Assembly (NCBI RefSeq): GCF_001685355.1
Contig: NZ_CP016438.1
Span: 2,480,001-2,544,000 of the forward strand
Direction: 5' to 3'
Source: Streptomyces lincolnensis
GTDB taxonomy: Bacteria; Actinomycetota; Actinomycetes; Streptomycetales; Streptomycetaceae
DNA length: 64,000 nucleotides
Below the pieces are notes generated by a model. The model was not told the DNA's origin and ran no database searches. It saw only the letters and a program-made list of their open reading frames with translations. This document shows positions 7,159 to 14,710 of the stretch, in pieces (within the stretch, counting starts at the first letter, position 1; each line of letters starts with the position of its first letter). A program made the position numbers and the translations under genes.

Positions 7159-8558
7159 GCCCTCAGTCCCCGAAGGCGCACAAGCCGCACGAGATCGTCG
7201 AGCGTGCCCTCGCGCTGTCCCGGGCCGACGGCTGTGTGGTGATCGCCGACGAGCAGTCGACCGCCAACCTGCGCTGGGCGGGCAACGCGCTCACCACGAA
7301 CGGTGTGACGCGCGGGCGGACCCTCACGGTCGTCGCGACCGTCGATGGCCGGGAGGGCACCGCCTCCGGTGTCGTCTCCCGCTCGGCCGTGACCGAGGAC
7401 GAGCTGGAGCCCCTGGTGCGGGCCGCCGAGGCCGCCGCGCGCGGGGCCGAACCCGCCGAGGATGCCCGGCCGCTGGTGACGGGCGTACCGGAGTCGCCCG
7501 ACTTCACGGACGCGCCGGCCGAGACCTCCTCCGCCGTGTTCGCCGACTTCGCGCCGGCGCTCGGCGAGGCCTTCGCACGCGCGCGTGCGGGCGGTCGCGA
7601 GCTGTACGGCTTCGCCAACCACGAGCTGGTCTCCAGCTATCTCGGTACGTCGACGGGGCTGCGGCTGCGGCACGACCAGCCGAACGGCACGCTGGAGCTG
7701 AACGCCAAGTCGCCGGACCGCACCCGCTCGGCGTGGGCGGGCCGCTCCACCCGGGACTTCAAGGACGTCGACCCGGCGGCGCTGGACGCGGAGCTGGCCG
7801 TACGTCTCGGCTGGGCTCAGCGGCGGATCGAGCTGCCGGCCGGGCGGTACGAGACACTGCTGCCGCCGACGGCCGTCGCGGACCTGCTGATCTACCAGAT
7901 GTGGTCGGCGTCGGGCCGGGACGCGGTCGAGGGCCGCACGGTGTTCTCCAAGCCGGGCGGTGGCACGCGCGTGGGCGAGAAGCTCACCGATCTGCCGCTG
8001 ACGCTGCGCAGCGACCCGAACGAGCCGGGCCTGGAGTCCGCGCCCTTCGTGCTCGTGCACTCCTCCGGGGGCGACCAGTCGGTCTTCGACAACGGGCTGC
8101 CGCTGTCCGCCACCGAGTGGGTGCGCCAGGGCGAACTGAACAGCCTGCTGACCAGCCGGCACAGCGCGGACCTGACCGGCCTGCCGGTCGCGCCGGGCAT
8201 CGACAACCTGATCCTGGACGGGGGCGAGGACAAGTCCCTGGAGGAGATGGTCGCGAACACCGAGCGCGGGCTGCTGCTGACCTGCCTCTGGTACATCCGC
8301 GAGGTCGACCCGGCCACGCTGCTGCTCACCGGCCTGACCCGGGACGGCGTCTATCTCGTCGAGAACGGCGAGGTCAGCGGCGAGGTGAACAACTTCCGGT
8401 TCAACGAGTCGCCGGTCGATCTGCTGGGCCGGGCCACCGAGGCCGGGCGCACGGAGAAGACGCTGCCGAGGGAGTGGAGCGACTGGTTCACCAGGGCCGC
8501 GATGCCCTCGCTGCGGATCCCCGATTTCAATATGAGCTCTGTCAGTCAGGGCGTATAA
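7155..8558 (+). CDS. tldE: TldE/PmbA metallopeptidase partner subunit
   Basis: This 467-residue TldD/PmbA-family protein lacks the HExxxH zinc motif present in the upstream paralogue, as expected of the TldE (PmbA) subunit, which forms the heterodimeric chamber with TldD. The family-typical C-terminal region (LPVAPGIDNLILDGG, then GLLLTCLWYIREVDPATLLLTG in two parts) is intact. The ATG at 7155 has CAGGAGG at the right distance, inside the duplicated 30-base repeat. It is cotranscribed with tldD. tyrS starts 55 bases downstream. Confidence 0.9.
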   Translation: MSPQSPKAHKPHEIVERALALSRADGCVVIADEQSTANLRWAGNALTTNGVTRGRTLTVVATVDGREGTASGVVSRSAVTEDELEPLVRAAEAAARGAEPAEDARPLVTGVPESPDFTDAPAETSSAVFADFAPALGEAFARARAGGRELYGFANHELVSSYLGTSTGLRLRHDQPNGTLELNAKSPDRTRSAWAGRSTRDFKDVDPAALDAELAVRLGWAQRRIELPAGRYETLLPPTAVADLLIYQMWSASGRDAVEGRTVFSKPGGGTRVGEKLTDLPLTLRSDPNEPGLESAPFVLVHSSGGDQSVFDNGLPLSATEWVRQGELNSLLTSRHSADLTGLPVAPGIDNLILDGGEDKSLEEMVANTERGLLLTCLWYIREVDPATLLLTGLTRDGVYLVENGEVSGEVNNFRFNESPVDLLGRATEAGRTEKTLPREWSDWFTRAAMPSLRIPDFNMSSVSQGV

Positions 8559-8613
8559 CCTCGTAGCCGGCAGTCACTCGACTGCGGATGATCATCAAGG
8601 AGACACGAGAACC

Positions 8614-9882
8614 GTGACGGACATCGTCGACGAGCTGAAGTGGCGCGGCCTGTGGGCCCTGTCCACCGACGAGGACGCTTTGCGCAAGGCGCTCGCGGAC
8701 GGTCCCGTCACGTTCTATTGCGGCTTCGACCCGACCGCGGCGAGTCTCCACGTCGGCCACCTGGTGCAGGTTCTCACCATGCGCCGGCTCCAGCAGGCGG
8801 GCCTGCGTCCGCTGGCGCTGGTGGGCGGGGCGACCGGCCAGATCGGTGACCCCCGCCCCACGGCGGAGCGCACGCTGAACGACCCGGAGACGGTCGCGAA
8901 CTGGGTCGGCCGGCTGCGCGCGCAGATCGAGCCGTTCCTGTCCTTCGAGGGCGAGAACGCCGCGACGATGGTGAACAACCTGGACTGGACGGCCGGGATG
9001 TCGGCCATCGAGTTCCTGCGGGACATCGGCAAGCACTTCCGCGTCAACAAGATGCTGACCAAGGACTCCGTCGCCCGGCGCCTGGAGTCCCAGGAGGGCA
9101 TCAGCTACACGGAGTTCAGCTACCAACTGCTCCAGGGCATGGACTTCCTGGAGCTGTACCGCCGCTACGGCTGCACGCTCCAGCAGGGCGGCAGCGACCA
9201 GTGGGGCAACCTCACCGCGGGGCTCGACCTGATCCACCGCCTGGAGCCCGAGGCCTCGGCGCACTGCCTGGCAACGCCGCTGATGGTCAAGGCGGACGGG
9301 ACCAAGTTCGGCAAGACCGAGGGCGGCGCCGTCTGGCTGGACCCGGAGATGACGACGCCGTACGCGTTCTACCAGTTCTGGCTGAACGTGGACGACCGGG
9401 ACATCTCCACGTACATGCGCATCCTGTCCTTCCGGTCCCGCGAGGAACTGGAGGAGCTGGAGCAGCAGACGCAGGAGCGGCCGCAGGCCCGGGCCGCGCA
9501 GCGCGCGCTCGCCGAGGAGCTGACGACCCTGGTCCACGGGGCCGGCCAGACGGCCGCCGTGATCGCCGCGAGCCGTGCCCTGTTCGGGCAGGGCGATCTG
9601 GCGGAGCTGGACGAGAAGACGCTGACGGCCGCCCTGTCCGAGGTGCCGCACGTCCGGGTCCCGCAGCTCGGTCCCGTGGTCGACCTGTTCGCCGAGGTCG
9701 GGCTCGTGGCCAGCAAGTCCGCCGCGCGGCGGACCGTGAAGGAGGGCGGGGCCTACGTGAACAACGCGAAGGTCACGGCGGAGGACGCGGTCGCCTCGCA
9801 GGAGGAGCTGTTGCACGGGCGGTGGCTGGTGTTGCGGCGAGGGAAGAAGAACCTGGCCGCGGTCGAGGTCACCGGCGCGTGA
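8614..9882 (+). CDS. tyrS: Tyrosyl-tRNA synthetase
   Basis: This 422-residue class I aminoacyl-tRNA synthetase attaches tyrosine to tRNA-Tyr. The HIGH-type motif is HVGH at residues 46-49, and the KMSKS-type loop is KFGKT at about 231-235, the form usual in bacterial TyrRS. The C-terminal part from about residue 350 is an S4-like RNA-binding domain ending in GKKNLAAVEVTGA. The GTG start follows AAGGAGACACGAG. A near-perfect bidirectional hairpin follows the stop. Confidence 0.97.
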   Translation: MTDIVDELKWRGLWALSTDEDALRKALADGPVTFYCGFDPTAASLHVGHLVQVLTMRRLQQAGLRPLALVGGATGQIGDPRPTAERTLNDPETVANWVGRLRAQIEPFLSFEGENAATMVNNLDWTAGMSAIEFLRDIGKHFRVNKMLTKDSVARRLESQEGISYTEFSYQLLQGMDFLELYRRYGCTLQQGGSDQWGNLTAGLDLIHRLEPEASAHCLATPLMVKADGTKFGKTEGGAVWLDPEMTTPYAFYQFWLNVDDRDISTYMRILSFRSREELEELEQQTQERPQARAAQRALAEELTTLVHGAGQTAAVIAASRALFGQGDLAELDEKTLTAALSEVPHVRVPQLGPVVDLFAEVGLVASKSAARRTVKEGGAYVNNAKVTAEDAVASQEELLHGRWLVLRRGKKNLAAVEVTGA

Positions 9883-9893
9883 ACGCCGTAGGA

Positions 9894-9925
9894 GCGCGGA
9901 GCCGTAGGTCGATACGGCTCCGCGC
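9894..9925. terminator. Bidirectional hairpin between tyrS and the GlsB gene
   Basis: The 13-base arms GCGCGGAGCCGTA (9894-9906) and TACGGCTCCGCGC (9913-9925) pair perfectly around a 6-base loop. The hairpin sits between two convergent genes and can serve both. Confidence 0.8.
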
Positions 9926-9944
9926 CCCTGACGTGCGCTACGGC

Positions 9945-10223
9945 TCAGGTGCGTTGTTTCCGCTTGCCCAGCGTCGCCATGTAGAGCATGTCGCCGACCG
10001 CGACGATGACGACCGCGGCGACGAGCTGGAAGGCGTGGCGGCTCCAGTCGATGCCGGAGGTCGAGTCGACGCCCGCCCAGCGCGCGATCGCGTTGCCGAC
10101 GATGGCGCCCAGCATGCCGAAGATGGTCGTCAGCCACAGAGGGCTGTGCTGCTTGCCCGGGATGATCGCCTTCGCGATCAGGCCCAGCACCAATCCCACG
10201 ATGATCGCCCACAACCAGCCCAT
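9945..10223 (-). CDS. GlsB/YeaQ/YmgE-family stress-response membrane protein
   Basis: This 92-residue membrane protein has the Gly-rich transglycosylase-associated family pattern MGWLWAIIVGLVLGLIAKAI, followed by IPGKQ, a second helix (IFGMLGAIVGNAIARW) and a third hydrophobic segment before a basic tail (KRKQRT). Members are small stress-induced membrane proteins, often linked with Asp23/Gls24 systems; such a cluster lies 15 kb away at 25.4-28.6 kb. The biochemical role is unknown. The ATG is preceded by AAGGAGGCAGCC. It is convergent with tyrS. Confidence 0.88.
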   Translation of the reverse strand: MGWLWAIIVGLVLGLIAKAIIPGKQHSPLWLTTIFGMLGAIVGNAIARWAGVDSTSGIDWSRHAFQLVAAVVIVAVGDMLYMATLGKRKQRT

Positions 10224-10382
10224 GGCTGCCTCCTTGTACGGCTCGACGTGAGCATTACGCCCAGTGTCGGTCCGTTCGCGCTACGCCGCATGTCGGCCTC
10301 GTCCGTACGCGCTGCGGCCCGGGCGGATCGGCCGGATCAGCGGCGCCCCGGTCTCGTAGGCGGCGCAGGCCAGGCGTAACGT

Positions 10383-10416
10383 GGGACCTGTCCGGGTCCC
10401 GTTCCCCGACGGGGGA
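10383..10416 (+). repeat. Two adjacent small hairpins upstream of the DUF3099 gene
   Basis: GGGACC/GGTCCC (10383-10400) and TCCCC/GGGGA (10403-10416) form two consecutive short stem-loops 50-85 bases upstream of the DUF3099 start. They may lie in its leader. Both are short and could be fortuitous in GC-rich DNA. I see nothing else in the 243-base gap 10224-10466. Confidence 0.25.
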
Positions 10417-10466
10417 CGGACCCTGGTGCGGTACGGGGAGGGGCCGATGCGGGCGGATGGTGGAAT

Positions 10467-10889
10467 GTGATGCGGAAGCAGCATGACGGCGGCAACGCCC
10501 AGGTGTTCCGGATCACCGGAGCCCGGACGGGACTCCAGGAGGATGTGCGCGGGCGGCAGCGCCGATACGTCATCTCGATGACGGTCCGTACGATCGCGGT
10601 GATCCTCGCGGCGACCCTGTGGGACGTCGAACGGCACGTCGCGATCGTCGCGTTGGTGCTCGGCATGGTGCTGCCCTATGTCGCCGTGGTGGTCGCCAAC
10701 GCGGGACGGGAGAACGCGCCGTCGCTGCCGTCGACGTTCGTGACCGCGCCGACCCCGCCGATGATCCTTCCGCCGCGCGCGGAGGAGGGCGACGGGACGC
10801 CGCGGGAAGGCTTCGCGGAACCCGGTCCGGAGGACGTGCCGGCCGATCCGGCGCCCGGTGCGCGGTCCGAACCGCACGAGCGGGCATGA
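10467..10889 (+). CDS. DUF3099-family membrane protein
   Basis: This 140-residue protein has a soluble N terminus (VFRITGAR, GLQEDVRGRQRRYVISM), two hydrophobic helices at about residues 36-50 and 58-77 separated by a short loop (WDVERH), and a Pro/Glu-rich cytoplasmic tail. This is the actinobacterial DUF3099 pattern. The function is unknown. Starts at GTG 10467 or ATG 10470 cannot be separated because neither has a clear ribosome binding site. A strong terminator-type hairpin lies about 160 bases downstream. Confidence 0.8.
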   Translation: MMRKQHDGGNAQVFRITGARTGLQEDVRGRQRRYVISMTVRTIAVILAATLWDVERHVAIVALVLGMVLPYVAVVVANAGRENAPSLPSTFVTAPTPPMILPPRAEEGDGTPREGFAEPGPEDVPADPAPGARSEPHERA

Positions 10890-10987
10890 TCATGGCGCAT
10901 CCGTATCGGATGCGTCGGAAGCGGAAGTCAGGCCCCCACCAAGCTCAAGAAAAGCTCAGATCAATCATGTTGTTCCAGTGCCGGGCG

Positions 10988-11000
10988 ACGGGTTACCCGT
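10988..11000. promoter_or_regulatory. Palindrome upstream of the 11047 terminator hairpin
   Basis: ACGGGT and ACCCGT flank a single T, giving a 13-base palindrome. It lies 46 bases before the terminator hairpin and could mark the promoter or operator of a short transcript or of the downstream Cys-protein gene. Confidence 0.3.
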
Positions 11001-11046
11001 GACATACTTCGTAAGCGCTCCGCATCCCCCGTCGGAGCGACAGACC

Positions 11047-11090
11047 GACGCCGGGCAGCTCCCCCCGTGGCTGCTCGGCGTCGCCTTTTT
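11047..11090 (+). terminator. Strong intrinsic terminator/attenuator before the small Cys-protein gene
   Basis: GACGCCGGGCAGC (11047-11059) pairs with GCTGCTCGGCGTC (11070-11082), 13 pairs with one G-U. It is followed after GCC by TTTTT (11086-11090). This is the most canonical rho-independent terminator in the window. It ends 25 bases before the GTG of the next gene, so it either stops readthrough from the DUF3099 gene or acts as an attenuator or the 3' end of a small RNA. Confidence 0.85.
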
Positions 11091-11115
11091 GTGCGTACCT
11101 CTGTGAGACGAACCT

Positions 11116-11340
11116 GTGAGTGACACGCCCATTTGTTCTGCCAAGGGCTGCCGTGCCGACGCCGTGTGGGTGCTGGCGTGGAACAACCCCAAGATTCACA
11201 CGCCGGAGCGGCGCAAGACCTGGCTCGCCTGCGAGGAGCACCGCGAGCATTTGTCGCAGTTCCTCGGAGTGCGGGGGTTCTTGAAGGACGTCGTCCTGCT
11301 GAAGGAGTGGGAAGAGGGTTCCTCAGCCACCGATGGCTGA
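11116..11340 (+). CDS. Small cysteine-containing protein, possible zinc ribbon
   Basis: This 74-residue protein starts at GTG with the sequence MSDTPICSAKGCRADA. Cys7 and Cys12, plus a later CEEH at about residues 41-44 with another His nearby, suggest a single zinc site. A central WVLAWNN and a C-terminal FLKDVVLLKEW complete it. It is a conserved Streptomyces small protein sometimes labelled, without support, as acetone carboxylase. The function is unknown. Its 3' end overlaps the 3' end of convergent moaA by 18 bases. A terminator hairpin directly upstream implies a promoter inside or just after that hairpin, or attenuation control. Confidence 0.75.
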   Translation: MSDTPICSAKGCRADAVWVLAWNNPKIHTPERRKTWLACEEHREHLSQFLGVRGFLKDVVLLKEWEEGSSATDG

Positions 11341-12312
11341 CATGGGCCGGTCCGGCTGGACGAACGTCGGGTCGTCCAGGCCCGCGCCCGCCTTCTTGCC
11401 CCACATCGCCAGACGCCAGATGCGGGCGATCTCCTCGTCGGGGGCGCCGGAGCGCAGGGCGGCGCGCAGGTCGGTCTCCTCGCGGGCGAAGAGGCAGGTG
11501 CGTATCTGGCCGTCGGCGGTGAGCCGGGTGCGGTCGCAGGCCGCACAGAACGGGCGGGTGACGGAGGCGATGACGCCGACCACATGCGGCCCGCCGTCGA
11601 CGATCCAGCGCTCGGCGGGAGCGGAGCCGCGCTTGTCCGAACCCTCCTCGGTGAGCTCGAAGCGGGTGCGGAGGGAGGTCAGGATGTCCCCCGCGGTGAT
11701 CATGCCGTCGCGCTTCCAGCCGTGCTGGGCGTCCAGGGGCATCTGCTCGATGAAGCGCAGTTCGTAGTCGTGCTCGACCGCCCAGGCCAGGAGGTCCGGG
11801 GCCTCGTCGTCGTTCAGCCCGGGCATCAGGACCGAGTTGACCTTGACCGGGGTCAGGCCCGCGTCACGGGCGGCCTCCAGGCCGGCGATGACGTCCTGGT
11901 GGCGGTCCCGGCGGGTGAGCGTCTTGAAGACGTCGGGGCGCAGGGTGTCCAGGGAGACGTTGACCCGGTCCAGGCCGGCCGCCTTCAGGGCGGATGCCGT
12001 GCGCTTGAGGCCGATGCCGTTGGTGGTGAGGGACATCTGGGGGCGCGGGTCCAGGGCGGCGACCCGCTCGACGATGCCCACCAGGCCGGGGCGCAGCAGG
12101 GGCTCGCCGCCGGTGAAGCGGACCTCCTCGATCCCGAGGGTGGTGACGGCGATGTCGATCAGCCGGACGATCTCGTCGTCCGTGAGCAGGTCGGGCTTCG
12201 CGAGCCATTGCAGGCCCTCTTCGGGCATGCAGTAGGTGCACCGCAGATTGCACCGGTCGGTCAGCGAGACCCTCAGGTCGGTGGCCACCCGGCCGTATGT
12301 GTCGATGAGCAC
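11323..12312 (-). CDS. moaA: GTP 3',8-cyclase (molybdenum cofactor biosynthesis protein A)
   Basis: This 329-residue radical SAM enzyme converts GTP to 3',8-cyclo-GTP, the first step of molybdopterin synthesis. The radical SAM cluster CNLRCTYC is at residues 21-28, and the C-terminal cluster is in the CAACDRTRL region with a later Cys. The extreme C terminus ends in Gly-Gly, the hallmark of active MoaA. The start is GTG 12312, reading VLIDTYGRV, because GGGAGGGGG lies upstream and the family usually starts there. An unrelated long extension to 12375 is possible but unlikely. Confidence 0.95.
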   Translation of the reverse strand: MLIDTYGRVATDLRVSLTDRCNLRCTYCMPEEGLQWLAKPDLLTDDEIVRLIDIAVTTLGIEEVRFTGGEPLLRPGLVGIVERVAALDPRPQMSLTTNGIGLKRTASALKAAGLDRVNVSLDTLRPDVFKTLTRRDRHQDVIAGLEAARDAGLTPVKVNSVLMPGLNDDEAPDLLAWAVEHDYELRFIEQMPLDAQHGWKRDGMITAGDILTSLRTRFELTEEGSDKRGSAPAERWIVDGGPHVVGVIASVTRPFCAACDRTRLTADGQIRTCLFAREETDLRAALRSGAPDEEIARIWRLAMWGKKAGAGLDDPTFVQPDRPMSAIGG

Positions 12313-12398
12313 GTGGGCCCCCTCCCTCGTCACAGTGTTTCCTTCACCTGTGAGCCTACGTGAGACGTCCGACATCGACAGGGCCCGATCCCACGACG

Positions 12399-12434
12399 TA
12401 CGACGCGGCCGCGTCGTAGAGAGCTACGACGCGG
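12399..12434 (-). terminator. Overlapping alternative hairpins after the symporter gene
   Basis: Bases 12399-12418 are a 20-base perfect palindrome (TACGACGCGG and its complement). Its right half, CCGCGTCGTAG (12409-12419), also pairs perfectly with CTACGACGCGG (12424-12434) around AGAG. Only one pairing can form at a time. The element lies 18 bases past the stop of the leftward symporter gene, so the likely role is termination. Confidence 0.65.
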
Positions 12435-12451
12435 CCGCTCGGGGGACCTGC

Positions 12452-14080
12452 TCAGTGGGCGCCGGTGCCGGTCAGGGACCGGACCTCCAGCTCCGCGAAC
12501 TTCTTGACGTCGGGCTCCTCCTTGGACAGGACGGTGCCGAGCCAGCCCATCAGGAAGCCGAACGGGATGGAGATGATGCCCGGGTTCTTCAGCGGGAACC
12601 AGGCGAAGTCCACGTCGGGGAACATCGCCTTGGGGTCACCGGAGACGACGGGCGAGAACAGCACCAGGCCGACGGCGACGATCAGACCGCCGTAGATCGA
12701 CCACAGCGCGCCCTGGGTGGTGAACCGCTTCCAGAACAGGCTGTAGAGGATCGTCGGCAGGTTGGCGGAGGCCGCGACCGCGAAGGCCAGGGCGACCAGG
12801 CCGGCGACGTTGAGGTCGCGGGCGAGGGCGCCGAGGAGGATGGAGACGGCGCCGATGCCGATGGTCGCGAGGCGGGCCGCCCTGACCTCCTCCTTCTCGG
12901 TGGCCTGGCCCTTCCTGATGACGTTCGCGTAGATGTCGTGGGCGAACGACGAGGACGAGGCCAGGGTGAGTCCGGCGACGACCGCGAGGATCGTCGCGAA
13001 GGCCACCGCCGAGATGGTGGCGAGCAGGATCGCGCCCCAGGCCGAGTCGACGCCGCCCAGATGGAGGGCCAGCAATGGCGCCGCGGTGTTGCCGGACGGG
13101 TTGGACGCGATGATCTCGTCCTGCGAGATCAGTGCGGCGGCGCCGAAGCCGAGCGCGATGGTCATCAGGTAGAAGCCGCCGATGATGCCGATCGCCCAGT
13201 TCACGGACTTACGCGCCGCCTTGGCGTTGGGCACCGTGTAGAAGCGGATCAGGATGTGCGGCAGACCGGCGGTGCCGAGGACCAGGGCGACGCCGAGGGA
13301 GATGAAGTCCAGCTTGGAGGTGCCGGTCGCGCCGTACTGGAGACCGGGCTCCAGGAAGGCGGCGCCCTTGCCGCTGTTCTCGGCGGCCTTGCCCAGCAGG
13401 TCGGAGATGTTGAAGTTGAACTTCAGCAGCACCAGGAAGGTGATCAGGATGGTGCCGCCGATGAGCAGCACGGCCTTGACCATCTGGACCCAGGTGGTGC
13501 CCTTCATGCCGCCGATGGAGACGTACACGATCATCAGGACGCCGACGAGGGCGACGATGAGGATCTTGCCCGCGTCGGTGGTGATGCCGAGCAGCAGTGA
13601 GACCAGGACGCCCGCGCCCGCCATCTGGGCCAGCAGGTAGAAGATCGACACGACGATCGTGGAGGTACCGGCGGCGGTGCGCACCGGGCGCTGGCGCATG
13701 CGGTACGCGAGGACGTCGCCCATCGTGTACCGGCCGGAGTTCCTCAGCGGCTCGGCCACCAGGAGCAGGGCGACCAGCCAGGCGACCAGGAAGCCGATGG
13801 AGTACAGGAAGCCGTCGTATCCGAAGAGGGCGATGGCGCCCGCGATACCGAGGAAGGACGCGGCGGACATGTAGTCGCCGGAGACGGCGAGGCCGTTCTG
13901 GAAGGCGCTGAACGACCGGCCGCCCGCGTAGAAGTCCGCGGCGTCCTTGGTCTGGCGGCCCGCCCAGACGGTGATGAAGAGGGTCGCGACCACGAAGAGC
14001 GCGAACAGGGTGATGATCAGTGGCCGGTGCTCGCTGGCCTCGTTGGCGGCAAGCTGCACATGGGACATCGCGGGGCTCAT
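12452..14080 (-). CDS. Sodium:solute symporter, acetate permease (ActP) type
   Basis: This 542-residue member of the sodium:solute symporter family has about 13 hydrophobic helices and the conserved stretches FYAGGRSFSAFQNGLAVSGD and GDYMSAASFLGIAG. The ATG at 14080 has GGAGGGTG upstream and overlaps the stop of the DUF485 gene as ATGA. The DUF485-ActP pairing is that of E. coli yjcH-actP and points to uptake of acetate or other short monocarboxylates with a cation. Substrate specificity cannot be read from sequence. A pair of overlapping hairpins follows. Confidence 0.88.
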   Translation of the reverse strand: MSPAMSHVQLAANEASEHRPLIITLFALFVVATLFITVWAGRQTKDAADFYAGGRSFSAFQNGLAVSGDYMSAASFLGIAGAIALFGYDGFLYSIGFLVAWLVALLLVAEPLRNSGRYTMGDVLAYRMRQRPVRTAAGTSTIVVSIFYLLAQMAGAGVLVSLLLGITTDAGKILIVALVGVLMIVYVSIGGMKGTTWVQMVKAVLLIGGTILITFLVLLKFNFNISDLLGKAAENSGKGAAFLEPGLQYGATGTSKLDFISLGVALVLGTAGLPHILIRFYTVPNAKAARKSVNWAIGIIGGFYLMTIALGFGAAALISQDEIIASNPSGNTAAPLLALHLGGVDSAWGAILLATISAVAFATILAVVAGLTLASSSSFAHDIYANVIRKGQATEKEEVRAARLATIGIGAVSILLGALARDLNVAGLVALAFAVAASANLPTILYSLFWKRFTTQGALWSIYGGLIVAVGLVLFSPVVSGDPKAMFPDVDFAWFPLKNPGIISIPFGFLMGWLGTVLSKEEPDVKKFAELEVRSLTGTGAH

Positions 14081-14433
14081 GCGCCACCCTCCATTCGGGA
14101 CTTGATGGCCTCGGCCTTGGGGTCGAGCTTCGCGGCGGCGTGCCGCGAGTACCACCAGGCGATGAGGAAGGTGGTGACGAACTGGGCGATACCGAGGACG
14201 AACGCCACATTGATGTTGCCGACGACCTTGGTGCCCATGAAGTCGCCCGCGTAGTTCGAGAGCAGGACGTACAGCAGGTACCAGGCGATGAAGCCGACGG
14301 TCAGCGGAAAGGCGAAGGAGTGGTAGGAGCGGCGCAGTTCACGGAACTCCGCGCTCTCGTGCACCTCGGTGAACTCCTCGGGGCTGGGGAGTTTGTGTTG
14401 TTCTTTCGAGGGTGGCGGTGCGTCGGTGGCCAC
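14077..14433 (-). CDS. DUF485-family membrane protein, symporter partner
   Basis: This 118-residue protein has two transmembrane helices at about residues 42-62 and 76-98, and charged termini. It has the DUF485 (YjcH) pattern ESAEFRELRRSYHSFAFP before helix one. Such proteins are encoded directly upstream of ActP-type symporters and may help their assembly or activity. The GTG start at 14433 follows GAGGAGACTCC. It overlaps the symporter start by 4 bases (ATGA), so the two are translationally coupled. A 277-base divergent gap separates it from the first subtilase gene; I see no clear operator there. Confidence 0.88.
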   Translation of the reverse strand: MATDAPPPSKEQHKLPSPEEFTEVHESAEFRELRRSYHSFAFPLTVGFIAWYLLYVLLSNYAGDFMGTKVVGNINVAFVLGIAQFVTTFLIAWWYSRHAAAKLDPKAEAIKSRMEGGA

Positions 14434-14710
14434 GGAGTCTCCTCGCGTTGCGGGTGCGGTTGTGACGGGGATCGGGGGCGAGTGTCCTCGCGTTCCCTGC
14501 CCAAGGTCACGGCGGGGCGCAAGGACCGGTTCAACAACGAGGGCTTCTTTCGCAAGTCACCTCGGAGAAGTCATTGCTGGCCAGCGGCTTCGGAAGATAG
14601 CTTCGGGCCTGCACTACCCGTCATGTACCTGCCCGAGCACCACCTGTGCCTCGGGCCGGTCTCGTTTCCGGATGTTTCCGGCAAACGTGCCCGGATGAAG
14701 TGGAGACCCC

